64,000 nucleotides of DNA from Colwellia sp. (GTDB lineage: Bacteria > Pseudomonadota > Gammaproteobacteria > Enterobacterales > Alteromonadaceae), in contig NVWU01000019.1 of the NCBI GenBank assembly GCA_002733765.1, forward strand, positions 515 through 64,514, read 5' to 3'. This document shows positions 53,552-63,404 of the stretch, in pieces. Position 1 is the first letter of the stretch. Every line of letters begins with the position of its first letter. A program made the translations under genes and the position numbers. The notes under the pieces were generated by a model. It saw only the letters and a list, made by a program, of their open reading frames with translations, was not told where the DNA came from and did not search any database.

Positions 53552-56500
53552 TTTGACGGTCTCCCTTTGGATCATAAAATACTGGGCTGCAAATTTCAGC
53601 TTCAACGGTGGTGCCATCACTTAATGGCAAGAATACACTTTCGCCTTTACGGCTAATGCCACCTTTAACGACGGCTAAAGCAAAAGAATATCCCATACAA
53701 GCACTGTAATAACTTGAGGTGACATGGCCAACCATCGTCATTGGAATACTTTGATTTTTCTCAAAGACGATTTGTGCGCCTTCAGGTAATACAAATTTTG
53801 GATCTTTTGGTTTCAACCCTACCATTTGTTTACGATCGTCACGTTTATTATCAAATCGGGTCCAAGAGCGTTTACCAATAAAGCTAAACTCTTTCTTCTT
53901 CCCAACTACCCAATCCATATCTAAATCTTGAGGCGTCACCGAGCCATCAGTGTCTTGTCCAACAATGATAAAGCCTTTTTCTGCCCGTAAAATATGCATG
54001 GTTTCAGTACCGTACGGGGTAATATTAAATTCTTCACCCGCCGCCATTACCGCTTTCCAAGTATGCATACCGAAGTTCGCTTGCACGTTAATTTCAAAAG
54101 ACAGTTCGCCAGTAAAAGAAATACGGAAAATACGTGCTTTAACACCTGCAACTGTTGCTGCGCGCCAGTCCATATATTTGAAACTGTCATTACTGACATC
54201 AATGTCACAAATTTTTTCTAATACTTTACGTGAATTAGGCCCAGAGATGGTCATCGTTGACCAATGATCAGTTACGGTTGAGAAATACACCTCCAGTTCA
54301 GGCCATTCGGTTTGATGCCATAGCTCTAACCATTGCAATACGCCTGCCGCGCCGCCTGTGGTGGTGGTCATAATAAAACGATTTTCTTCAAGACATACGG
54401 TAACGCCATCATCAAAGACCATACCGTCTTCTTTACACATCACTCCGTAGCGACATTTTCCTACGCCTAACTTGCTCCATGGGTTGGTATAAACACGGTT
54501 TAAAAATTCTCGTGCGTCTTTGCCTTGGATATCAATTTTACCTAAGGTGGAAGCATCTAAAATGCCGACACTGTTACGTGTCGCCAAACACTCACGTTCA
54601 AGTGACTGTTGCATGGTTTCACCCGGTTGAGGGAAATACCAAGGACGTTTCCATTGGCCAACATCTTCAAACTCAGCGCCATTATCAAGATGCCATTTGT
54701 GCATGGCACTAAAACGTGCAGGATCAAATAAATGCTTAACATCGGCGCCGGCTAATGCACCAAACGTTGTTGGTGTATACATTGGACGGAAGATTGTTGT
54801 GCCGGTTTCAGGAATTGTTTTACCTAACGATTTAGCCGTAATAGCCATGCCGTTGATATTACCTAACTTACCTTGATCGGTACCAAAACCTAAGGCAGTG
54901 TAGCGTTTAACATGCTCGATAGATTCAAAACCTTCACGATTTGCCAGTTCAATACCAGCGGCCGTGACATCATTTTGATAATCGACAAATTGCTTAGGCG
55001 CTCGACTGGTTTTTTTCACGTGCGGTATGTGAAATAATGCCATTGAGACATCTTCTTGTGGATCGGTTGTTTTCGGTAATTGACCGGTATAACGTCCTTC
55101 ACCTTTGCCCGCGGCTTGTGCAGCCACTGCGCCGGTAGTGAAACCATCACTGATCACTTTCGATAAAGCGTAAACGCCTTCAAGTCCACCGCAACTATGC
55201 TGTTGTTGTACGGTATCACCCGGTACAAACCCAGCAATCTCATCTTTCCAAACCGGACGAGAGCCAGTATGTGATGATAAATGAATAACGGGGCTCCAAC
55301 CGCCAGAGCTAGCAACCGTATCACAAGAAAAATGTTTCGCCGCACCTGTAACGCTATGATTCTCTGGATTTATTGGCGCAATATCAACACCTTTAACGCG
55401 TTTGCCGCCTTTGACTTCAATAACAGCATGACCAAAAATGACGTTAATGCCTAGTTGCTTGGCTTTATTCACCAATTCGCCACTTGATGCTTTACGAGTA
55501 TCAACGATGGTCACTACTTGGCGACCTGCTTGATGCCAGTCGATAGCCGTTTTGTAAGCATTGTCGTTAGTGGTCATTAAGACTAATTTGTTACCCGGCA
55601 CAACATCATAACGATTAATATAGGTAGAGACCGCGTTCGCTAGCATACACCCTGGCACGTCATTATTACCGTATACCAAAGGACGCTCATGAGCTCCAGT
55701 GGCTAAAATAACTTGTTTTGCTCTTACTTTGTGCACACGTTGACGGGTACTTTGTAACTGATGCTCACCTAAATGGTCGGTGCGGCGTTCGTTTATACCG
55801 ACTAGGTTATGATCGTAATAACCAAAAACAGTACTGCGTGGTAATAACATGACGTTGTCCATATCGCTAAGCTGCGCCACTGTTTTTTCAACCCATTGAC
55901 TGGGTAGCTGACCGTCTATTTGCTGGGTAGAGCATAATAAACTGCCACCAAATTCATTTTGTTCATCACTAATAATAACGCGTGCGCCAGTTTGTGCCGC
56001 AGACAATGCTGCTGCTAACCCTGCAGGGCCACCGCCAACAATCATCACATCACAATGATGATGCATTTTGTCATAACTGTCTGGATCGCTTTGTTGTGGA
56101 CTAGCCCCTAAGCCAGCACCTTTGCGGATCAAGTGTTCATAAGACATCCATAATGATTGCGGAAACATAAAGGTTTTATAATAAAATCCAGGTGGCATCA
56201 TTGAGCCACCTAGCTTGCCAACTGTTGCCATTAAATCGAAGTTAACATTAGGCCAACCGTTAGTCGAGCTTGCAGTCAGCCCTTGATAAAGATCGGTTTG
56301 TGTTGCTCTTGGATTTGGAATAGTAGTCGCTTGGCTCGAACCAATTTGGAAAATTGCATTAGGCTCTTGCGAGTCACTGGTAATGATACCGCGGGGACGT
56401 GAATATTTAAAACTACGTCCTACTACATCAACACCGTTGGCTAGCAAGGCTGACGCGACGGTATCACCTTCAAAGCCCTTATACTCTTTGCCGTTAAAGC

Positions 56501-56567
56501 TAAAAGTTAAGGTGCGATTACGATTAATGCGTTTGCTGCTTCCAGCTATTCGATTAACTTGGCTCAT
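53544..56567 (-). CDS. soxA: sarcosine oxidase alpha subunit
   Basis: Large subunit of 1007 aa. The N-terminal ferredoxin-like domain contains EGDTVASALLANGV and RSFKYSRPRGI; the dinucleotide-binding domain starts VMIVGGGPAGLAAALSAAQT near residue 175 and binds NAD; the C-terminal half is a GcvT-like THF-binding domain (SAMHKWHLDNGAEFEDVGQW, then LDASTLGKIDIQGKDAREFL). The enzyme oxidises sarcosine to glycine, passing the methylene to THF as 5,10-methylene-THF and making hydrogen peroxide. The ATGA overlap with soxD is visible. Length is normal for the family. Confidence 0.96.
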   Translation of the reverse strand: MSQVNRIAGSSKRINRNRTLTFSFNGKEYKGFEGDTVASALLANGVDVVGRSFKYSRPRGIITSDSQEPNAIFQIGSSQATTIPNPRATQTDLYQGLTASSTNGWPNVNFDLMATVGKLGGSMMPPGFYYKTFMFPQSLWMSYEHLIRKGAGLGASPQQSDPDSYDKMHHHCDVMIVGGGPAGLAAALSAAQTGARVIISDEQNEFGGSLLCSTQQIDGQLPSQWVEKTVAQLSDMDNVMLLPRSTVFGYYDHNLVGINERRTDHLGEHQLQSTRQRVHKVRAKQVILATGAHERPLVYGNNDVPGCMLANAVSTYINRYDVVPGNKLVLMTTNDNAYKTAIDWHQAGRQVVTIVDTRKASSGELVNKAKQLGINVIFGHAVIEVKGGKRVKGVDIAPINPENHSVTGAAKHFSCDTVASSGGWSPVIHLSSHTGSRPVWKDEIAGFVPGDTVQQQHSCGGLEGVYALSKVISDGFTTGAVAAQAAGKGEGRYTGQLPKTTDPQEDVSMALFHIPHVKKTSRAPKQFVDYQNDVTAAGIELANREGFESIEHVKRYTALGFGTDQGKLGNINGMAITAKSLGKTIPETGTTIFRPMYTPTTFGALAGADVKHLFDPARFSAMHKWHLDNGAEFEDVGQWKRPWYFPQPGETMQQSLERECLATRNSVGILDASTLGKIDIQGKDAREFLNRVYTNPWSKLGVGKCRYGVMCKEDGMVFDDGVTVCLEENRFIMTTTTGGAAGVLQWLELWHQTEWPELEVYFSTVTDHWSTMTISGPNSRKVLEKICDIDVSNDSFKYMDWRAATVAGVKARIFRISFTGELSFEINVQANFGMHTWKAVMAAGEEFNITPYGTETMHILRAEKGFIIVGQDTDGSVTPQDLDMDWVVGKKKEFSFIGKRSWTRFDNKRDDRKQMVGLKPKDPKFVLPEGAQIVFEKNQSIPMTMVGHVTSSYYSACMGYSFALAVVKGGISRKGESVFLPLSDGTTVEAEICSPVFYDPKGDRQNV

Positions 56568-56863
56568 GATTGGCCCTCTTTACTAGCAGTAACATTGGGC
56601 TCTTGACCCATTTTGTAGGTTTCCATAATTTCATAGGTCACCGTATTTCTAGTCACGTTGAAATACTTGCGACAACCTGCCGCATGTAGCCACATCTCGT
56701 GATGTAAACCGCGCGGATTTTTACGGAAAAATAAGTAATGTGCCCATTGCTCATCACTTATTTCTTCTGGATTGAGTGGGCGCTCGATATGAGCTTGCCC
56801 AGCAGGGCTAAACTCTTCTTCTTCGCGCATCTCTTCACAATAAGGACAGTGGATAAGTAACAT
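56564..56863 (-). CDS. soxD: sarcosine oxidase delta subunit
   Basis: Zinc-binding small subunit of 99 aa. Ligands C6, C9, H60 and C64 are present in HCPYCEE and WLHAAGCRKYF. It structures the interface of the tetrameric oxidase. Four-base overlap with soxA and a 12-base gap after soxB show a tight operon. Confidence 0.95.
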   Translation of the reverse strand: MLLIHCPYCEEMREEEEFSPAGQAHIERPLNPEEISDEQWAHYLFFRKNPRGLHHEMWLHAAGCRKYFNVTRNTVTYEIMETYKMGQEPNVTASKEGQS

Positions 56864-56875
56864 AATAAATTCCTC

Positions 56876-58126
56876 TTAGTGGGCAACGCCGGCTGCGCCG
56901 TGTTCGTCAATTAATTCGCCTGATGAAAAGCGATCGATACTAAAGGGTTTTGCTAACGGGTGTGGCTCATCTTTGGCTATAGTATGGGCAAATACATGAC
57001 CTGCGCCAGGTGTAGCCTTGAAACCACCCGTCCCCCAACCACAGTTAAAATAAAGTCCTTTAATATGTGTTTTTGAAATAATAGGGCAGGCGTCTGGACA
57101 CGTATCAACAATACCGCCCCAAGCACGATTAAGGCGCACACGACTGAAAATTGGAAACATCTCGATAATTGCCGCAATAGTATGTTCAACAACATTGAAT
57201 GAACCACGCTGACCATAGCCAGTATAACCATCGATACCCGCACCAATGACCAAATCACCTTTATCAGATTGACTGACATAACCGTGAACATGATTGGACA
57301 TTACTACCGTGTTTAAAATCGGTTTTAATGGCTCTGACACCATCGCTTGTAATGGATGGGATTCAAGCGGTAATTCCATGCCCACCATTTTAGCAATAAC
57401 ACTTGAATTACCGGCGGCCACACACGCGACTTTATTTGCTGAAATAAACCCACGGTTGGTTTCAACACCTTCCACCGCACCGTCTTTACGACGAATACCA
57501 GTGACTTCGGTTTGTTGTAATAAATCAACCCCTAAAGCATCGGCTGCACGGGCAAAACCCCAAGCAACGGCGTCGTGACGAGCCGTACCAGCACGTGCTT
57601 GCCATGAAGCGCCCATTACTGGGAAACGTGCACCTTTAGAACAATCTAAAATAGGCACCATTTCTTGTACTTGTGCGGTGGTAAGTACTTCACCATCAAT
57701 GCCGTTAAGACGGTTGGCATTAACGCGACGTTCAATATCACGCATGTCTTGTAGTGTATGTCCTAAGTTTAATACACCTCGTTGACTAAACATCAAATTA
57801 TAATTGAGCTCTTGTGCCAAACCTTCCCATAACTTTAAGGAGTGCTCATATAAGTGTGATGCTTCGTCCCATAAATAGTTGGAACGGACAATGGTGGTAT
57901 TACGCGCGGTATTACCGCCGCCTAAATAGCCTTTTTCAACCACCGCTATGTTAGTGATACCATGTTCTTTAGCTAAATAATAAGCAGTTGCCAGACCATG
58001 TCCACCACCACCAATGATCACTACGTCATAGTGCTTTTTAGGAGTAGGATTACTCCAAACCCGTTGCCAATTCTCGTGGTAACTTAACGAGTGTTTTAAT
58101 AAACCAAATCCTGAATATTGTTGCAT
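56876..58126 (-). CDS. soxB: sarcosine oxidase beta subunit
   Basis: Catalytic subunit of 416 aa from the ATG at 58126, preceded by AAAGG at seven bases; an upstream ATG at 58165 adds 13 codons and lacks a clear site. The FAD motif is [20 protein letters not shown] near residue 36. H184 in [11 protein letters not shown] is at the place of the histidine that carries covalent FMN in known enzymes. [10 protein letters not shown] and [20 protein letters not shown] are family hallmarks. It oxidises sarcosine at FAD. It follows glyA by about 73 bases. Confidence 0.95.
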   Translation of the reverse strand: MQQYSGFGLLKHSLSYHENWQRVWSNPTPKKHYDVVIIGGGGHGLATAYYLAKEHGITNIAVVEKGYLGGGNTARNTTIVRSNYLWDEASHLYEHSLKLWEGLAQELNYNLMFSQRGVLNLGHTLQDMRDIERRVNANRLNGIDGEVLTTAQVQEMVPILDCSKGARFPVMGASWQARAGTARHDAVAWGFARAADALGVDLLQQTEVTGIRRKDGAVEGVETNRGFISANKVACVAAGNSSVIAKMVGMELPLESHPLQAMVSEPLKPILNTVVMSNHVHGYVSQSDKGDLVIGAGIDGYTGYGQRGSFNVVEHTIAAIIEMFPIFSRVRLNRAWGGIVDTCPDACPIISKTHIKGLYFNCGWGTGGFKATPGAGHVFAHTIAKDEPHPLAKPFSIDRFSSGELIDEHGAAGVAH

Positions 58127-58199
58127 GGTCTTACCTTTTTCTAAATTATATTGTTGGATAAACAAGGAGACCTAAGTGACTTAGATCTCGGCGTATCAA

Positions 58200-59453
58200 T
58201 TAACTATATACTGGGTTTTTATCACATAAGTCCAAAACTTTATTACGTACATCCGTAATCGTTTGTTCATTTTCAATATCGTCTAATACATCACAAATCC
58301 AACCGGTGAGCGCTGCCGCTTCAGTGAGTCCAAAACCACGACTGGTGATTGCCGGTGTGCCGATACGAAGACCACTGGTGACAAATGGCGATTGGGGATC
58401 GTTAGGGACTGAGTTTTTATTTACCGTAATATTGGCACGACCTAGCGCTGCATCTGCCTCTTTACCGGTAATACCTTTATCGATTAAATCCAGTAAAAAC
58501 AAATGATTATCAGTACCACCAGATACCACGTTATAACCACGCTGTTGGAATGTTTTTGCCATTTCACGTGCATTGTCGATAACATTTTGTTGATACTCGA
58601 CATAACCTTCAGATAAAGCTTCTTTAAAACAAATTGCTTTGGCAGCAATCACGTGCATTAAAGGGCCACCTTGACCTGCTGGGAATACCGCTGAGTTTAA
58701 TTTCTTCGCTAGTTCGTCATTTTGTTTTGCCAAAATTAAACCGCCACGAGGGCCACGTAATGTTTTGTGCGTGGTAGTAGTTACTACATCCGCAATAGGC
58801 ACTGGGTTAGGGTAAAGCCCAGCAGCGACCAAACCAGCAACGTGCGCCATATCGACAAAAAGCCACGCGCCAATGCTGTCAGCAATGTCACGAAAACGCT
58901 GCCAATCAACCACACGTGAATAAGCAGAGAAGCCAGCAATGATCATTTTCGGTTGATGTTCTTGAGCAAGACGTGCGACTTCTTCATAGTCAATCTCACC
59001 TGTTGCTTCATTTAAACCGTATTGAACCGCGTTATAAATTTTACCTGAGAAACTTACTTTAGAACCGTGCGTTAAATGACCACCATGCGCTAAACTCATA
59101 CCCAATACCGTTTCACCCGGCTTGAGCAATGCCATAAAGACAGCAGCATTAGCTTGTGAGCCAGAATGGGGTTGTACATTGGCGTAATCGGCACCGAATA
59201 ATTCTTTGGCACGATCAATAGCTAGCTGTTCAATAACATCGACATGTTCACAGCCGCCGTAATAACGTTTGCCTGGATAACCTTCCGCATACTTATTGGT
59301 CAGTTGACTACCTTGGGCTTGCATCACGCGTGCACTGGTATAGTTTTCTGAGGCGATCAGTTCAACGTGATCTTGTTGACGTTTGTCTTCCTGCTCCATT
59401 GCTTGCCAAATACTGTCATCGAAACCTGCTATTTGATCATTTTTGTAAAACAT
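58200..59453 (-). CDS. glyA: serine hydroxymethyltransferase
   Basis: PLP enzyme of 417 aa that converts glycine and 5,10-methylene-THF to serine. The Schiff-base lysine is K230 in [25 protein letters not shown] and [15 protein letters not shown] are classic. Here it uses both products of sarcosine oxidase, glycine and methylene-THF, which explains its place at the head of the sox operon. A GGAG site and a small GC-rich hairpin lie just upstream of the ATG. Probably a dedicated copy rather than the housekeeping one. Confidence 0.96.
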   Translation of the reverse strand: MFYKNDQIAGFDDSIWQAMEQEDKRQQDHVELIASENYTSARVMQAQGSQLTNKYAEGYPGKRYYGGCEHVDVIEQLAIDRAKELFGADYANVQPHSGSQANAAVFMALLKPGETVLGMSLAHGGHLTHGSKVSFSGKIYNAVQYGLNEATGEIDYEEVARLAQEHQPKMIIAGFSAYSRVVDWQRFRDIADSIGAWLFVDMAHVAGLVAAGLYPNPVPIADVVTTTTHKTLRGPRGGLILAKQNDELAKKLNSAVFPAGQGGPLMHVIAAKAICFKEALSEGYVEYQQNVIDNAREMAKTFQQRGYNVVSGGTDNHLFLLDLIDKGITGKEADAALGRANITVNKNSVPNDPQSPFVTSGLRIGTPAITSRGFGLTEAAALTGWICDVLDDIENEQTITDVRNKVLDLCDKNPVYS

Positions 59454-59572
59454 TTTCTTTTCTCCGCGGCTAAACCCGCTGTGGTTTTTTTGTTTTGGTT
59501 TTATTCGATATTAGCTTGCAAAATAATGTGTAACCATTCCGCTAACGTCTTTCTTACATCTATTTACGACAT

Positions 59573-59610
59573 AAAAAAAAAAGATGATATTTTAGTTAAA
59601 ATATCATCTT
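59573..59610 (-). terminator. strong terminator between gbcB and glyA
   Basis: Perfect 13-bp stem (59581-59593 with 59598-59610) around AGTT; the A-run at 59573-59580 gives a U-tract on the minus strand. It separates the gbcB transcript from the glyA-sox operon. Confidence 0.92.
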
Positions 59611-59699
59611 CGATTGTTGGTCATAAATATCATTATTACGTTGAGTAAGTTTATAATTCCAGTTGAGATCTGCATCTGCAAGTGGCGCGGATATAAATG

Positions 59700-60797
59700 T
59701 TAATATTCAACTGAAACATTACCTTGAGGGACACTGCAACAGCTTAATATATATCCATCGGCAACATCATCTTCGGTAATACCACCGTTATGTGACATTA
59801 CGACTTCACCATGAGTTTTTTTCACTTTACAGGTACCACATATGCCCATACCACAAGCTTTAGGAATGTGAAGACCAACTTTTGATGCGGCTAAATGTAC
59901 GGTGCCACCAGGTTGAATCTTGACCGATTTACCCGTTTTGCTAAATGATACTTCTATCAATGTATCGTCGTCGATAGACTCGCCTGCAGCATCTTCCATT
60001 TGTTGTTCTGCGTCGGTTTTTGCTTCTTCCGGCGGCGCACCAAAGCTTTCTTCATGGTAATTAGCCATGTTAAAACCGATCCTTTCTAACATGCTTTTTA
60101 CTGCAGTCATATAAGGTGTTGGTCCGCAACAATAAACGGTACGCTCGTGAAAGTCAGGTGCTATCATTCGAAGTTTTTGTTCATCGAAGAAACCAGTGAA
60201 ACCACTCCAACTATCGCCAATGTCATACTTTTCACAAATAAAATTGAGATTGAAGTTAGTTATTCTAGAGTCCATATACTCAAGTTCACGACGATATATA
60301 ATGTCTTTAGGAGTACGGGCACTATGGGCAAAAATCATATCTACTTCACCGTTGGTATCAAACCACCAACGGGCCATGGACATGACGGGTGTTATGCCGA
60401 CACCACCAGAGAGTAATAAAACTTTTTCGGCAGTAATATCAATGCAATTGAATACACCTACTGGGCCATGCACTGCGATTTGATCACCTTGTTTAAGGTT
60501 GTCATGTAGCCAATTAGATACTTGACCTCCGGGCATTCTTTTTACGGTGATTGAAAAACTGTATGGCACTGAAGGAGATGAAGAAATAGTGTAACTACGT
60601 AATACTTGAACACCGTCAATTTCTAATTCTAGCGTCACAAATTGGCCTGGTTTGAAAAAGTGCATTACAGGCTCCGAGCTCGTAAAGCAATAAGTACGAG
60701 CATCAACGGTTTCGTCAATTACTTTGACACATTGAACATTGTGTCGTCCGTTGGTCCATGTTTTTGTGTTAACCAAGTGCTGAGGAGGGGGGGTCAT
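59700..60797 (-). CDS. gbcB: glycine betaine demethylase reductase subunit
   Basis: Ferredoxin-NAD(P)H reductase-type protein of 365 aa. The FAD-binding part has LRSYTISSSP near residue 69, the NAD part LLLSGGVGITPVMSMARWW, and the C-terminal plant-type 2Fe-2S cluster is ligated by C315, C320, C323 and C353 or C354 in KACGMGICGTCKVKK and LSCCS. It passes electrons to the Rieske oxygenase encoded divergently. An acidic linker (EEAKTDAEQQMEDAAGE) joins the two parts. Together they demethylate glycine betaine to dimethylglycine with release of formaldehyde. Confidence 0.93.
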   Translation of the reverse strand: MTPPPQHLVNTKTWTNGRHNVQCVKVIDETVDARTYCFTSSEPVMHFFKPGQFVTLELEIDGVQVLRSYTISSSPSVPYSFSITVKRMPGGQVSNWLHDNLKQGDQIAVHGPVGVFNCIDITAEKVLLLSGGVGITPVMSMARWWFDTNGEVDMIFAHSARTPKDIIYRRELEYMDSRITNFNLNFICEKYDIGDSWSGFTGFFDEQKLRMIAPDFHERTVYCCGPTPYMTAVKSMLERIGFNMANYHEESFGAPPEEAKTDAEQQMEDAAGESIDDDTLIEVSFSKTGKSVKIQPGGTVHLAASKVGLHIPKACGMGICGTCKVKKTHGEVVMSHNGGITEDDVADGYILSCCSVPQGNVSVEY

Positions 60798-61128
60798 AAG
60801 TGTGTCCGAATTTTATAGTTATAGTCATACGATGCGCTAAGTGCTTATTTGATACTTAACTAAAAGCGACATTGATCTAGTGGTTTTTACCATGTTAGGA
60901 ATTATTCCATTAAGTACTAATATTGATTTAGATCAACTTATTTTTAAAATACTTTTTTTTAGTCGGTATTAATCAAGTTCTCGGTCGTTTTTAGGTAAAT
61001 TGATTAACGCCGAGACACTCACTATCTAACCAATAGCGTAGGTGAACACTTGATTAGTTGAAGTTGTTCATTATTTGAATAAAAAGCGACATTTAGTTTG
61101 TCGAATAAAGAGAATAGAGGAATTACTT
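60798..61128. promoter_or_regulatory. divergent gbcB/gbcA control region
   Basis: About 330 bases between the divergent demethylase genes, the expected site for control by a GbdR-like AraC activator. I see no clear palindrome or named motif; AT-rich with a T-run near 60950. No regulator gene lies in the window beside it. Confidence 0.5.
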
Positions 61129-62412
61129 ATGTCTTGTTCACATGAACACGAAAATTTATTGGTTACTTCACCAAGCAAATCGGCTAAGGCCGTTGCTGAC
61201 ACCTTAGAAAAACATCCAATAACATTTTCTTTACCACAGCAGTTTTATAGCGATGCCGATGTTTTTCAAGTAGAAATGGAACAAATTTTTTACAAAGAAT
61301 GGTTATTTGTCGGTATCACTGGTGAAATTCCAGACAATGGCAATTTTATTACCTTAGATATTGGCGATAATCCGATCACTGTTATCAGAGATCAAAATGG
61401 TGAAGTACGCGCTTTTCATAATACTTGTCGTCATCGTGGTTCTAAAATTTGTTTAGTTAAACAAGGAAAGGTACCTAAACTAGTATGTCCTTATCATCAA
61501 TGGACCTACGAATTAGATGGTAATTTACTTTTTGCTGGTACTGAAATGGGCGATGATTTCAATAAGGATGACTATGGTCTGCACAAAGTTAATTGTCGTG
61601 TTGCTGGTGGTTATATTTTTGTATCTCTTAGTGATAACCCAACCGATATCGATGGTTTTTTTAACGATTTAACTCACTATTTGGAACCTTACGATTTAGA
61701 TAACTGTAAGGTTGCGGTAGAAAGTACCTTAGTTGAAGATGCTAACTGGAAGTTAGTGATTGAAAATAACCGTGAATGTTATCACTGTAGTGGTAACCAC
61801 CCTGAATTATTAAATAGTTTATTAGAGTGGGATGATACGGAAGATCCACGTGCTAGTGATGAATTTAAAGCACAGGTAGCCGCTAAACAAGCAATGTGGG
61901 AAGAGGAAGGTATTCCTTACAAGCATGTTTCTCATGGCCACGGTTTACGTAATCGCATCGTTCGGATGCCATTGCTCGAAGGCACTGTATCAATGACGAT
62001 TGATGGCAAAGCCGGATGTAAAAAATTAATGGGTCGCATTAAAAACCCAGACTTGGGTTCAATGCGAATTTTGCATTTACCTAACTCGTGGAGCCATGCG
62101 ATGGGAGATCATTTAATTGCCTTTCAAGTGATACCGTTAGGCGCACAAAAAACACAAGTAACCACTAAATGGTTAGTGCATAAAGATGCAGTAGAAGGTG
62201 TTGATTATGACGTTGCCAACTTACGTCAAGTTTGGGATGCAACCAATGTGCAAGATAGAACGTTAGCTGAGAACAATCAAAAAGGTATTAATTCTAAGGC
62301 ATATCAACCAGGGCCTTACTCAACCACTTTTGAGTTTGGAGTGGTTAATTTTATCGATTGGTTCAGTGATACCATGCAAAAAAACATTAAAGCGTCACCT
62401 GAAAATAGTTAG
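61129..62412 (+). CDS. gbcA: glycine betaine demethylase Rieske oxygenase
   Basis: Ring-hydroxylase-type Rieske oxygenase of 427 aa from the ATG at 61129, preceded by AGAGG at eight bases; an upstream ATG at 61075 has no site. The Rieske ligands are C100, H102, C120 and H123 in TCRHRGSK and CPYHQWTY. The mononuclear iron motif includes H219 and H224 in NNRECYHCSGNHPEL. This pattern matches GbcA/stachydrine demethylase types. It removes one methyl of betaine with O2 and electrons from GbcB. A BCCT carrier gene follows about 1 kb downstream. Confidence 0.93.
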   Translation: MSCSHEHENLLVTSPSKSAKAVADTLEKHPITFSLPQQFYSDADVFQVEMEQIFYKEWLFVGITGEIPDNGNFITLDIGDNPITVIRDQNGEVRAFHNTCRHRGSKICLVKQGKVPKLVCPYHQWTYELDGNLLFAGTEMGDDFNKDDYGLHKVNCRVAGGYIFVSLSDNPTDIDGFFNDLTHYLEPYDLDNCKVAVESTLVEDANWKLVIENNRECYHCSGNHPELLNSLLEWDDTEDPRASDEFKAQVAAKQAMWEEEGIPYKHVSHGHGLRNRIVRMPLLEGTVSMTIDGKAGCKKLMGRIKNPDLGSMRILHLPNSWSHAMGDHLIAFQVIPLGAQKTQVTTKWLVHKDAVEGVDYDVANLRQVWDATNVQDRTLAENNQKGINSKAYQPGPYSTTFEFGVVNFIDWFSDTMQKNIKASPENS

Positions 62413-62501
62413 TCAGATGAAGTATTTAAAAGCGTTTTTGAATAAGTAGTTAATGGTAGATTGTTAACTATGTTGTTGAGTTAATTAATAGCTCACCTTA
62501 A

Positions 62502-62530
62502 AACCAGTGATTTACATCACTGGTTTTTTT
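62502..62530 (+). terminator. rho-independent terminator after gbcA
   Basis: 10-bp stem AACCAGTGAT (62502-62511) and ATCACTGGTT (62516-62525) with loop TTAC and a run of T. Confidence 0.92.
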
Positions 62531-62622
62531 TGCATGGCTTTATAGTAATTTCATTAAATTATGCAAGGCAATATCGCGCATTTTTAAAAACAACAGGATA
62601 TAATAAAATATTAGCTAACAGA

Positions 62623-62650
62623 GCGTAGCTAATATTTCGGGGCTTGCCCG
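62623..62650. repeat. GCGTAGC...CGGGGCTTGCCCG repeat
   Basis: Resembles the left region of the IS200-type element at 39460-39488 (GCGTAGC followed after about 9 bases by a GGGGCTTGYCC hairpin). Probably an insertion-sequence end or a dispersed REP-like unit. Confidence 0.4.
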
Positions 62651-62940
62651 GTGCTATGTGGAGCAAAGGATTGGAAAGTAATTAAGATTGATGCTCAACT
62701 AAGCAGGTTAAAAAATACAGACGTTTTGACAAATGGTATACCTACAAGACATTTAATAGGAAAAATAATCCAAGGAATTAAGGCTGAAAGCTTAGTTTCA
62801 TTTTTTATTTATTTCCTCAATTCTGTTCGCCAAAATAAAGGAAAAAACATATTAGCTTTGATGGTAAAGCGAGAGATTTACCCTCGATCAGACGTAAGTT
62901 GCTAAGCGTAATAAAAAGTCATTCGTTAAAAGGCAGTGTT
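62651..62940 (+). pseudogene. ISAs1-like transposase, N-terminal remnant
   Basis: An 84-codon frame reads LCGAKDWKVIKIDAQLSRLK, NGIPTRHLIGKIIQGIK and FLNSVRQNKGKNILAL, the order of the ISAs1 N-terminal domain (CGAexWxxI ... NGIPSHDTxxRV ... first catalytic IAIDGK). At the catalytic site the frame slips: the neighbouring frame has DGKARDLPSIR. No start beyond GTG, and the rest of the transposase is gone. It differs from the intact ISAs1 at 40337 and is an older insertion. Confidence 0.65.
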
Positions 62941-63404
62941 GCAGATAAAGTGCAATGGCCTGATTGAGTTCATGAACTTAGGGTAGAAATTTTACTTGGT
63001 TAAAAATCAATAAAAAGAGGATTCCGCCTTGTTAAATTAGACCAATAAAACTCATTTATTGATCAGTTATTGAGGGTTAAAAGACTTGTCTAAAGGCATT
63101 TTAAATTCTAGCCAAATTCCGTATCGTCACGTAGAACGGGTATAGGTCGGTACATGTTATCTCTGTGTCGTGTTTAGATACCTTGATCTAAATCAACTCT
63201 GACTTAATGGAACAAGTTGATTATTTTAATTAACTTGACAAAAATTTATTTTAAGTGAATCAAATTATAACTAAGGCACTTATTAAGAATAAATGTAAAT
63301 GCACACTTTTTATCTAGATGCTTATAAACTGGTACCTAAATTAACAGTTTATAGAAATCTATATTTTACTTATACTTATAACAACTAAAAAAAGGTGGTT
63401 TCTC
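62941..63404. other. intergenic upstream of the BCCT gene
   Basis: About 460 bases with no recognisable gene. The last 200 bases probably hold the promoter of the carrier gene, but I see no named motif. Confidence 0.5.

Noticed and set aside
59535-59545. ATTCCGC near the glyA leader as a sixth operator
   Set aside because: Only one half-site matches; the other arm does not pair.
59454-59572. Possible glycine riboswitch ahead of glyA
   Set aside because: The leader is only about 115 bases after the terminator and shows no tandem glycine-aptamer core; only a small GC-rich hairpin near the start codon.
62651-62905. Unknown 84-residue protein with GTG start
   Set aside because: Reads as the N-terminal domain of an ISAs1-like transposase with a frameshift at the first catalytic aspartate, so a remnant rather than a gene.
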